10,507 nt of DNA from the NCBI GenBank assembly GCA_024278715.1, contig JAJRSN010000478.1:1-10507 (forward strand), in the 5' to 3' direction. The notes beneath the pieces were generated by a model. The model ran no database searches. It saw only the letters and a program-made list of their open reading frames with translations, and was not told the DNA's origin. A program made the translations under genes and the position numbers. This DNA is from Calditrichota bacterium (GTDB lineage: Bacteria; Calditrichota; Calditrichia; Calditrichales; Calditrichaceae). Below are positions 1 to 6,594 of the stretch, in pieces (the first letter of the stretch is position 1; each line of letters begins with the position of its first letter).

Positions 1-571
1 ACAACTGACCGAACTCTCTTTCATTGCACTGAACAATATTCAAGCCGGAAAGCCATTCGTCCAAATTCTCCACTTTGCGAAACACCCTTAGCCCGTCCTC
101 TTTTCGGTCTAAAGTCAAACTGTGAATATCCGCCGCCAAGAGTCCCTTAAAATTCCGGCTGACCTTTTTTAAATCATCCAAGCCGATATCCCAGCCGGAA
201 ATAAAATTAACGATCAAAATATCAACATCTAAAAACGGCTGCACTTTTTGATAATCGAGCGGCGGCATGGGAAACAGAGAATATTCGACCCGCTCATATT
301 TACTTTTGTAGTACAACTCAACTCTGTTGTTAGGAGCATCCAACCGATACAAGCCCTCGGTTTTTATTCGCTCATCCTGCTTTAGATAATCGACAACCCG
401 ATCGTAAAAATCGCTTCCGACATAGCTTATCGGGATAATCGTATCATCGTGGTCACACAAAGCGCGCAACGCCTGAACGGAATAAAACACGCCGCCGAAA
501 CCTTCGGTTACCTCGCCTCTGAGTGGATGAATCCGGTCTTTAATAATCGTGCCCAGTACCGCTATGCGCAT
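1..571 (-). CDS. PfkB-family carbohydrate kinase, N-terminal part (3' end outside window)
   Basis: This reading frame starts at an ATG at 571 and stays open for 190 codons to the left window edge, so only the N-terminal part is present. The start MRIAVLGTI, the glycine pair in FGGVFYSVQALRAL (residues 25-38) and the NERE motif at 183-186 (the ribokinase-type N-x-x-E) mark the PfkB/ribokinase fold, which transfers the ATP phosphate to a sugar or nucleoside in the cytoplasm. A PADIHS-like stretch, here ADIHS at 147-151, also fits. The catalytic GAGD region would lie beyond the edge and cannot be checked. AAAGGGAG lies 11 bases before the ATG and supports this start. The 82 bases between this gene and the lipoprotein gene upstream show no GC-rich terminator, so read-through is possible. 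The substrate cannot be inferred. Confidence 0.85.
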   Translation of the reverse strand, partial: MRIAVLGTIIKDRIHPLRGEVTEGFGGVFYSVQALRALCDHDDTIIPISYVGSDFYDRVVDYLKQDERIKTEGLYRLDAPNNRVELYYKSKYERVEYSLFPMPPLDYQKVQPFLDVDILIVNFISGWDIGLDDLKKVSRNFKGLLAADIHSLTLDRKEDGLRVFRKVENLDEWLSGLNIVQCNEREFGQL

Positions 572-582
572 ATCGCGTTTCG

Positions 583-590
583 CTCCCTTT
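583..590 (-). promoter_or_regulatory. Ribosome binding site of the PfkB-family kinase gene
   Basis: On the minus strand this reads AAAGGGAG, 11 bases before the ATG at 571. The spacing is on the long side but this is the only purine-rich anti-Shine-Dalgarno match nearby, and it supports the ATG at 571 as the start. Confidence 0.5.
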
Positions 591-653
591 CAGGAAAATT
601 AATTCAAAGAACATTTACAAATTAACAAAAGCAGCAAATAAAAGCTTATCATA

Positions 654-1694
654 TTAATCGGCAGAAACTTTCTTTTTCGCTAAAATCTCAAATGTATTGG
701 CAATAACCTCTAATTGATCCAGAAAAGGCTTTTTTAATTTACCTGGCGCCATTACCGCTATGTCAACAAAATACAGAGACGAATCCGGTTGATTGTGAAC
801 AATATATGTCCTGAACGGACCACCGACTAAAATAGAGTCGTTGCGCCAAACGCCGACCATTTTATATGTTTTCTCTCCGCGAAAGTCCGTTTGAATTAAA
901 CGTGAATCCTCTCTGATTACATAATCGCCCTCATAATATTTTTTGGTGTAACTGTCGCGAATGCCGGCTAAGGTATCGAGGGCAAATAAAGAGCTGTCCC
1001 CTCTGATTTTCCAGATTGAAACCCAGCGATCGGGATCAAAACGTCTCAGCCACAGGTAAGGTTTTTGCACGTCCTGAATGGCGATAAAATAATCGTGCTG
1101 GACTCTGATTGTAAATCCGAATTGTTTCGCAATATATTCTTCGAGATCTTTTTGTTCGCCTTTTTCAAACATATCGTATTTTAAACGGGCGTAATATTTT
1201 TTCTCGAAAGTTCGATAAATTTGATCTTTGAGTTCTTCGAAATTTCTTTTAAACGAAGCGCGGTCTTTCGCAAACATGAACAAACTGATCTGCTGTCTGG
1301 CAAAAAGATCATCCTTAAACAGATAGAAGTAGCGGTTTTCATTCACTCCCTGTTGAAATTCCTGAGGCAAAGATTCTTTCAGATAATCGTTTACTTCTCC
1401 GGGTTCGTTGGCAACGCCAAAAAAGAACAGATTCATACGCGATTTAAATTCATTCAGCTTGTCTAAAGGGATCCAGGTGAAGTAGAAATTTTTTTCCGAA
1501 CCGGGAGTAAGCACTTCGCCTTCAAACTTGTCGCTCACGGGTTGCTGAATATCTTTCCATAAGGTCGAATCGGCTATAATAAAAATGCGATAGGGATAAC
1601 CCATAGTTGTGGGTCGAATATCACAGCCCGCTATAAACAACAAAATCAACACCGGAGCGATAATTATTTTTTTAAAAATCCGATTCAAAGGCAT
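654..1694 (-). CDS. DUF4837 family lipoprotein
   Basis: The protein has 346 residues and resembles DUF4837 lipoproteins of the Bacteroidota and relatives, whose function is unknown. It opens with a basic n-region (RIFKK), a hydrophobic core and a lipobox I-A-G-C ending at Cys24, so it should be cut by signal peptidase II and lipidated. The rest is soluble with many aromatic and charged residues and no further membrane segment. Asp25 follows the lipidated cysteine; in E. coli this position 2 residue keeps lipoproteins in the inner membrane, but the rule may not hold in this phylum. The in-frame ATG at 1709 has no ribosome binding site, whereas the ATG at 1694 has AGGAGG five bases upstream, so I chose 1694. 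The gene overlaps the end of the flippase-like gene by 23 bases, suggesting translational coupling. Family assignment is from recall of its pattern, not a search. Confidence 0.82.
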   Translation of the reverse strand: MPLNRIFKKIIIAPVLILLFIAGCDIRPTTMGYPYRIFIIADSTLWKDIQQPVSDKFEGEVLTPGSEKNFYFTWIPLDKLNEFKSRMNLFFFGVANEPGEVNDYLKESLPQEFQQGVNENRYFYLFKDDLFARQQISLFMFAKDRASFKRNFEELKDQIYRTFEKKYYARLKYDMFEKGEQKDLEEYIAKQFGFTIRVQHDYFIAIQDVQKPYLWLRRFDPDRWVSIWKIRGDSSLFALDTLAGIRDSYTKKYYEGDYVIREDSRLIQTDFRGEKTYKMVGVWRNDSILVGGPFRTYIVHNQPDSSLYFVDIAVMAPGKLKKPFLDQLEVIANTFEILAKKKVSAD

Positions 1695-2655
1695 TATCGC
1701 CTCCTGCATTTACATTACTTTTTTGAACCATAAATAAAATTCCGCCGGCTATCGATATAATCGTAGGTATAATCACATTCATAAACGAAAGGGTAAGCGC
1801 TTCGGCGGTTGTAACGCCTATTTGCCCCAAAAGGCTGACAAATCCCAGATCACGAATTCCAAGTCCGTTAATGGAAGGTAGCATGGTCATCACAAAGGTG
1901 ACGGGAACGACCATAAACAGATAGCCTAAACTAACTGGAATTTCAAAAGCCTTAATCAGAAAAAAATTCATCAAAACAATCGACGACTGCGAAGCGAGCG
2001 AAAACAAAAACACAAAAAGGAAAATTCGCCGTCTGGACTGAAAGTAATGGATTGCTTCGAAGAGTTTATTGAATTTTTGTCCGATTTCAAAAATCGTGAA
2101 TTTATCAAAGAGCCTTAAAATTAACCGGAATGTTCGATCGCGCATCAGACTCATAAAAAAGACGATTATCAGTAAAAACAAAATCAGAGCAGTGTACAAC
2201 AAACGCTCGTCGTGAAACTGCTGTGAAACGTAAACCAGAGCCAGGATGGCTAAAAAAAGCGTAGCCGCAATACCCATTATTCTTTCAATGACTACCGAGG
2301 CAAATCCGCTTGCCCGGTGATTTGTGGCTGCAATAACTTTGTATATGCGCATTACGTCACCTCCGATACTGGAGGGCAGAAAGTTGTTAAAGAACATTCC
2401 GATTAAATAGAATCCGAACAACTGCCCGGTGCTTAAATTAAACCGATAACCGCGCAGCAGAACCCGCCAGCGAAGCGCTAAAAACCAGACGGCTACCAGC
2501 ATGGTTAAGAATGCAATAAACAGATAGACCAGCCCGTTATGGGATTGCACTTTTTCAAAAACCGCAACCACGCGCATCGGTTCAGCCTTGTAAATCAAGT
2601 ATCCAAGCAAACCGGCGGATATTACTATCTTTAATATGTTACGAGCAAAGCGCAT
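1672..2655 (-). CDS. Flippase-like integral membrane protein (UPF0104 / LPG_synthase_TM family)
   Basis: The protein has 327 residues and about eight hydrophobic segments, typical of the YbhN/AglD-like UPF0104 family (Pfam LPG_synthase_TM). Family landmarks are visible: FLPSSIGGDVMRIY at 92-105, VVIERIMG at 121-128, and LPSINGLGIRDLG at 259-271, which matches the family pattern P-x-S-x-x-G-L-G-x-R-E with Asp replacing Glu. Members include the membrane half of MprF, which flips lysyl-phosphatidylglycerol, and proteins that sit beside glycosyltransferases and are thought to move lipid-linked sugars or lipids. There is no MprF aminoacyltransferase domain, so lysyl-PG synthesis is not indicated. 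The ATG at 2655 is four bases after the stop of the DUF2723 gene, with only a weak AGGCAG-like ribosome site. The substrate is unknown; a role with the adjacent DUF2723 protein is inference. Confidence 0.87.
   Translation of the reverse strand: MRFARNILKIVISAGLLGYLIYKAEPMRVVAVFEKVQSHNGLVYLFIAFLTMLVAVWFLALRWRVLLRGYRFNLSTGQLFGFYLIGMFFNNFLPSSIGGDVMRIYKVIAATNHRASGFASVVIERIMGIAATLFLAILALVYVSQQFHDERLLYTALILFLLIIVFFMSLMRDRTFRLILRLFDKFTIFEIGQKFNKLFEAIHYFQSRRRIFLFVFLFSLASQSSIVLMNFFLIKAFEIPVSLGYLFMVVPVTFVMTMLPSINGLGIRDLGFVSLLGQIGVTTAEALTLSFMNVIIPTIISIAGGILFMVQKSNVNAGGDNAFESDF
1700..1705 (-). promoter_or_regulatory. Consensus ribosome binding site inside the upstream gene
   Basis: On the minus strand this is a perfect AGGAGG, five bases before the ATG at 1694. 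It lies inside the 3' end of the flippase-like gene. It decides the start of the DUF4837 lipoprotein in favour of 1694 over the ATG at 1709, which has no such site. Confidence 0.75.
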
Positions 2656-2659
2656 CTGC

Positions 2660-5290
2660 CTATTGTGCTACCTGAGACTTGTAAGAATTCAACATTTTTC
2701 GAGCCGTTTTATCGCTCGGGAACAGCTTTAACCAGTTTTCCAAAGCCCGCACGATCTTTTTCCGTTCATTCACCTGTTGATAGGCATTGATCAGCAATCC
2801 TAAATTACGCGGATTGGTCGGATTCAGTTCATAGGCTTTTTCCAACAGCGGAAGCGCATAATTTGCCCTGCGCATTCTCAACAAATGTTCTGAAATCGTG
2901 GTTAAATCATTCACCCGGGAATCATCATAAAGCAAACTATCCCGATAGGTCGTATCCGCGGCTACTCTAAAAGCGTCCGTCACAAGCTGCATGGTCCGGT
3001 TTGTCCAGGGGATTACCTCGGGAGAGATTTTACTGTCCATAAACGACAGAATCTCTTTTACCTTGTTAAAGTTTCCCCGTTGTGTATAATATTCGGCTAA
3101 TTGTAAAAACCCGGAACGATAATTTTGCAGCAGCGATTTGATATTCCAGTTAAAATAAACATCCGGATTATTCAGATTCCGATATTGATATTTTTCGAGT
3201 AAATTCGTCCGCAATTCCGTGGGAGAAATTTCCCAGTTTTTGAACGGAACCAATTTCATCACAAGACCGTCCATACGGAAATAGTTGTAAAGCTCGTCCA
3301 ACATATTGCTTCGCGGCACGGTTACCGCGAAATAGATGGGACGGCGCCATTTGTTTGCGGCAAGAATATTCAGGATCATCCAATCCTGAGTTCTCAAATA
3401 GCCTTCCCCGTAAGGCGACTTTAACGTCGGTTTAACCGTAAACTGAATTTTATCGGGCGGTTCGATATTGGGCAGATTAAATTCTTTTTTATATTGCTGA
3501 GCCGCTTTTTCAGCCACATCTTTGGGAACTTTTAAATTGTACTTGCCTTTTTTCCAGGGCTTTATTCCCACATGCTCAAGGTCAAAATTATTAATGCGCA
3601 TGGGCACTCTCGGCTCCCAGTCGCGCAACTGTTTGATGTACCAATCGGTATTCAGTAAACTCAAATTCACAATTCGCACATCTTTCCGGATATGCTCAAC
3701 CTCCTGCAAATACCAGAGCGGAAATGTGTCGTTATCTCCGTTGGTAAATAAGATGGCGTTGGGCTCACATGAAACGAGCATATTATAGGAATAATCCCAG
3801 GCTACATAGTTGCCCGAACGATCGTGGCTGTCATAATTTTTAGCCAGCATGTGAACCGGAACAATCAACAACAGCACAATGAAAACGGCAACCCGATACC
3901 TTTCCGCCTTTTGCTTGAAGCTATCTTTTATTAGCTCCATTATGCCTGCATAGCCCAAGCCCACCCAAAGCGAAAAGGCGAAAAAACTTCCCACATAGCT
4001 GTAATCACGCTCTCGCGGCTGGGGGTCGGGCTGGTTTAGGTAGAGAACAATAGCCAAGCCCGTCATAAAAAAGAGCGCCAGCACGGCAAAAGCATATTTG
4101 GGGTCTCGCCTGAAATGCCAGTATATGCCTATTAACCCCAATAAAAGCGGCAAGGCAAATAACTGCGTGTAATCCACACTCTTTTCATCCTTCCCCATAC
4201 CGGCAAACTGCCACAAGAAGTAGCGGACATACATTTTTTTGATTTGATAGTTCCAAAAGAAATCCCACACGTTGTCGTATTGCTTCGCATTTTCCGAAGC
4301 GCGCCAAACGCCTTCACGATCCAAAACCGAATGTTCCCCATATTGCTCGCGTTTCATGTAATAAACAAAACGCTCTATTGTTTCGGGATCGTTTTCATCG
4401 ATTGCAGGGTCAAGGTTTGAACGAATGTAGATCATAGAAAAAGTGGAATAACCGATCATGATTAACAACACCGAGGTAAAAATAAGGATAGAGACGTGTT
4501 TGTGGCGGCGGATTGCCCAAAAGCTTCCAGCCAATACGCCGAGAAAAATGACCGCCAATCCCTGAAAACCAACGGATAAAGCCAAAATCGGCAAGTAGAT
4601 TACCATCCCCGGATAAATGGCAAGAATGACCAAAACGGTAACAATCATCAGGATAATAAAATTTTTTGTATTCAATTCGAAGCGTTTGTAAAAAAACACA
4701 AGAGCAACAAAGGGTATCGCCAAAACATTTAACAGATGCACGCCGATAGCCAGACCCACCAAATAGGCGATCAGCAGCAAAAAGCGTTCATTGCCCGGCT
4801 CATCTGCTTTTGTCGCCCAGACAAGGATCAACCAGACAACCAAAGAGGTAAAAAGCATTGACGAGGCGTAAACCTCGGTTTCGACCGCGTTGAACCAAAA
4901 ACTATGCGTAAAGGCAAAAGTCAAAGCTCCGAGAACGCCGGAAAAAATGGCAAGGTACCAATCCGATTTCTCTTTCAGATCGCCTTTCCATTCTCTAACC
5001 AAATGCACAATTATCAAGTAGGTTAACATTACGGTTAAACCGCTGGTAATAACGGAAATAAGGTTTGTCCGCCAGCCAGGATCTCCGAAAGGAATGAATG
5101 AAAAGATGTGCCCGACCAATAAAAACAAAGGGGAACCCGGCGGATGGGGAACGCCTCCGATATAACTGCTGGCAATAAATTCACCGCAGTCCCAAAAAGA
5201 CATAGTAGGAGCCATTGTCATTAAATAAATAACCGCGGCAATAACAAAAACAATAGCGGCAACCAATCGATGTAATGTTTTAATTTGCAT
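2660..5290 (-). CDS. DUF2723 (TMEM260-like) membrane protein, putative protein O-mannosyltransferase, with C-terminal TPR
   Basis: The protein has 876 residues. The N-terminal half carries about 12 hydrophobic segments and the DUF2723 hallmarks: WDCGE at 33-37, directly after the first membrane segment, as in GT-C enzymes with an acidic first loop; PHPPGSPLF at 48-56; AVETEVYA at 135-142; RERDYSYVG at 426-434. A soluble part follows with NGDNDTFPLWYLQ at 517-529, and TPR-like repeats lie near 800-865. Human TMEM260, in the same family, is an O-mannosyltransferase of the secretory pathway; bacterial members are assigned by homology and their donors and targets are largely unknown. The GTG at 5299 has no properly spaced ribosome site, while the ATG at 5290 has AGAGGG eight bases upstream, so I chose 5290. 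The stop is four bases before the flippase-like gene. It probably opens a new transcription unit. Confidence 0.9.
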   Translation of the reverse strand: MQIKTLHRLVAAIVFVIAAVIYLMTMAPTMSFWDCGEFIASSYIGGVPHPPGSPLFLLVGHIFSFIPFGDPGWRTNLISVITSGLTVMLTYLIIVHLVREWKGDLKEKSDWYLAIFSGVLGALTFAFTHSFWFNAVETEVYASSMLFTSLVVWLILVWATKADEPGNERFLLLIAYLVGLAIGVHLLNVLAIPFVALVFFYKRFELNTKNFIILMIVTVLVILAIYPGMVIYLPILALSVGFQGLAVIFLGVLAGSFWAIRRHKHVSILIFTSVLLIMIGYSTFSMIYIRSNLDPAIDENDPETIERFVYYMKREQYGEHSVLDREGVWRASENAKQYDNVWDFFWNYQIKKMYVRYFLWQFAGMGKDEKSVDYTQLFALPLLLGLIGIYWHFRRDPKYAFAVLALFFMTGLAIVLYLNQPDPQPRERDYSYVGSFFAFSLWVGLGYAGIMELIKDSFKQKAERYRVAVFIVLLLIVPVHMLAKNYDSHDRSGNYVAWDYSYNMLVSCEPNAILFTNGDNDTFPLWYLQEVEHIRKDVRIVNLSLLNTDWYIKQLRDWEPRVPMRINNFDLEHVGIKPWKKGKYNLKVPKDVAEKAAQQYKKEFNLPNIEPPDKIQFTVKPTLKSPYGEGYLRTQDWMILNILAANKWRRPIYFAVTVPRSNMLDELYNYFRMDGLVMKLVPFKNWEISPTELRTNLLEKYQYRNLNNPDVYFNWNIKSLLQNYRSGFLQLAEYYTQRGNFNKVKEILSFMDSKISPEVIPWTNRTMQLVTDAFRVAADTTYRDSLLYDDSRVNDLTTISEHLLRMRRANYALPLLEKAYELNPTNPRNLGLLINAYQQVNERKKIVRALENWLKLFPSDKTARKMLNSYKSQVAQ

Positions 5291-5298
5291 TGACTTCA

Positions 5299-5304
5299 CC
5301 CTCT
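5299..5304 (-). promoter_or_regulatory. Ribosome binding site of the DUF2723 gene
   Basis: On the minus strand this reads AGAGGG, eight bases before the ATG at 5290. An upstream in-frame GTG at 5299 would begin on top of this site, so the ATG at 5290 is the better start. Confidence 0.6.
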
Positions 5305-5325
5305 GCTTGGTTTATAAAAGTGTAA

Positions 5326-5354
5326 AAAGTACTGAAAATACACGTTATTAGCAA
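5326..5354 (-). promoter_or_regulatory. Candidate promoter for the DUF2723-flippase-DUF4837 unit
   Basis: On the minus strand TTGCTA (5354-5349) is followed after 17 bases by TACTTT (5331-5326). This is a weak sigma-70-like pair. The same place reads as TACTTTTT, close to the Bacteroidota -7 element TAnnTTTG with a TTG about 20 bases before it. A start near 5320 would give a leader of about 30 bases before the ATG at 5290. The support is positional plus a partial consensus in AT-rich sequence, so chance matches are likely. Confidence 0.3.
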
Positions 5355-5390
5355 GTTGATTTTTGGACTTCTTGCAATTGCCCGAAAATC

Positions 5391-5406
5391 TTTTTTTCGA
5401 AAAAAA
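5391..5406. repeat. Perfect 16-base AT-rich palindrome
   Basis: The sequence is seven T, CG, then seven A, which reads the same on both strands. Just beside it, on the minus strand, 5399-5383 can form a six-pair stem (CGAAAA with TTTTCG) around a five-base loop. Neither is GC-rich or followed by a U tract in the minus-strand RNA, so it does not look like a normal intrinsic terminator. It could be an operator-like site upstream of the candidate promoter or simply low-complexity sequence. Confidence 0.4.
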
Positions 5407-5522
5407 CAACGCAATTCCCTTAACAATAAATGTTTATCTCCAAATCCAAAAACAACGGGGGCTACCCTATGCTCATTCAACATAATAGAAGATTAAATGC
5501 ATTTACAAGGGTCAGAGTTCAT

Positions 5523-6572
5523 TTAGCGGCGAAATTTATTTACGCAATCATAAGGCAGCCGCTTGCGGACATAGTGATCGATTACCACGCTTCCGCGATA
5601 CATGTTGGCAATTATCGCGCGATCGGAAACTTTTCTGAGTTTTTGTACCTGCCGCCTCTTTTTTAAAATCAACAAAGGATGGCTGAAAATAAAAGAAAGG
5701 GCGTGCAGCACCGCCTTTCCGCGTTTGCCGTTCCACAAAATTGAATCGGCTATCACTGTCGCCATTTCAAACAAAATCCGGATCGGCAGAACAAGAAGCA
5801 GTGTGGGCAGGGAATAATTTTTAATCATCATAATCAGATTATTGCGGTGGTTCAAATACATTTTATGTTGATTATCCTTGCGCAGGGTATAGCCGGAATA
5901 ATGGTAAATATAGGTGTTTGTCGCCACCAAATTATGAAATCCCGCTAACTGGGCGCGCCAATTCAAATCTATTTCTTCCTGATGGGCAAAAAAGTCCTCG
6001 TCCAGCAAACCGATTTGCTCGACAACGCTTTTTCGTAAAAGCAACGCGCAACCCGAAGTCCAAAAGACGCGTTTGGAAAAATTATCGTATTGCCCCTTGT
6101 CTTTTTCAACCGTATCAAAAATTCTGCCGCGGGCAAAGGGATAGCCTAAAACATCCATTTCTCCTCCGGCGCCGCCGGAATAATCAAAAAACTGCTTGTC
6201 CTGAATGGACAAAATTTTGGGCTGCACCATGGCGGCTAACCGATTCTGTTCCATTACGCGCATCATTTCCCGCAAAAAATGTTCGGGCGCCACGGTGTCA
6301 TTATTTAAAAGAAGAACGTACTCGGTTCGCGCCAGTTCAATTCCCTGATTGCACGCCCCCGCATAGCCTTTGTTAACCTCGTTTTGGATGATCTTAACGC
6401 GCGGATACTTTTCTTTCACCATTTTCTGACTTCCGTCAGTAGAGCCGTTGTCGATCAGCAAAATAACGAAATCTTTAAACGTATTTTTGAACAACGAATT
6501 CAGACAATCGTTTAAAATCCGCTTTCCGTTGTAGTGAGGAATAATAATGGTCAGTCTGGTTTTATCGTCCAT
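5523..6572 (-). CDS. Family 2 glycosyltransferase (rhamnosyltransferase-like)
   Basis: The protein has 349 residues with a GT-A fold. The start TIIIPHYNG (8-16), the DNGSTDGS nucleotide-binding motif (41-48), GYAGACNQG (69-77), the NND metal-binding variant of DxD (90-92) and HQEEIDLNWR (197-206) are all in the usual order of GT2 enzymes like the WbbL rhamnosyltransferases. These transfer a sugar from a nucleotide-activated donor to a glycan or lipid-linked acceptor at the cytoplasmic face. A hydrophobic stretch near 256-275 and a basic tail may hold it at the membrane. The gene starts 22 bases after recG, with only a G-poor purine run as ribosome site, and is probably the last gene of the lol-recG unit. 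Donor and acceptor cannot be told. The neighbouring membrane sugar genes across the gap suggest envelope glycan synthesis, which is inference. Confidence 0.92.
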   Translation of the reverse strand: MDDKTRLTIIIPHYNGKRILNDCLNSLFKNTFKDFVILLIDNGSTDGSQKMVKEKYPRVKIIQNEVNKGYAGACNQGIELARTEYVLLLNNDTVAPEHFLREMMRVMEQNRLAAMVQPKILSIQDKQFFDYSGGAGGEMDVLGYPFARGRIFDTVEKDKGQYDNFSKRVFWTSGCALLLRKSVVEQIGLLDEDFFAHQEEIDLNWRAQLAGFHNLVATNTYIYHYSGYTLRKDNQHKMYLNHRNNLIMMIKNYSLPTLLLVLPIRILFEMATVIADSILWNGKRGKAVLHALSFIFSHPLLILKKRRQVQKLRKVSDRAIIANMYRGSVVIDHYVRKRLPYDCVNKFRR

Positions 6573-6594
6573 AAAAATTCTTTCTTTGTTGATT

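Larger units (their letters stand above)
5291..5522. other. Intergenic gap between the GT2 and DUF2723 genes
   Basis: This is the longest non-coding stretch in the window, 232 bases. It is richer in A and T than the genes around it. It holds the ribosome site and candidate promoter of the DUF2723 gene, the 16-base palindrome at 5391-5406 and a 12-base palindrome TAAATGCATTTA at 5494-5505. A 67-codon minus-strand frame crosses it (5483-5280) but has no ribosome site and no recognisable family. I see no RNA gene, riboswitch or clear terminator. Confidence 0.6.

Noticed and set aside
572..653. Terminator or promoter between the DUF4837 and PfkB-family genes
   Set aside because: The 82 bases are AT-rich but show no GC-rich hairpin with a T tract and no convincing -35/-10 or TTTG/TAnnTTTG pair; only the kinase ribosome site is supported.
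1672..2655. MprF-type lysyl-phosphatidylglycerol synthase
   Set aside because: Only the flippase-like membrane domain is present. The 327 residues leave no room for the aminoacyltransferase domain.
5383..5399. Stem-loop in the gap as a possible terminator of the recG-GT2 unit
   Set aside because: The stem is six pairs and mostly A-U, and no U tract follows it in the minus-strand RNA, so it does not meet the usual pattern of an intrinsic terminator.
5280..5483. A 67-codon minus-strand frame across the intergenic gap
   Set aside because: It has no ribosome binding site, no recognisable family, and runs over the preferred start of the DUF2723 gene in another frame.
5918..6376. A 152-codon open frame on the plus strand
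   Set aside because: It is antisense to the core of the GT2 gene, which has intact motifs. Its proline-, arginine- and phenylalanine-rich translation looks like a shadow frame.
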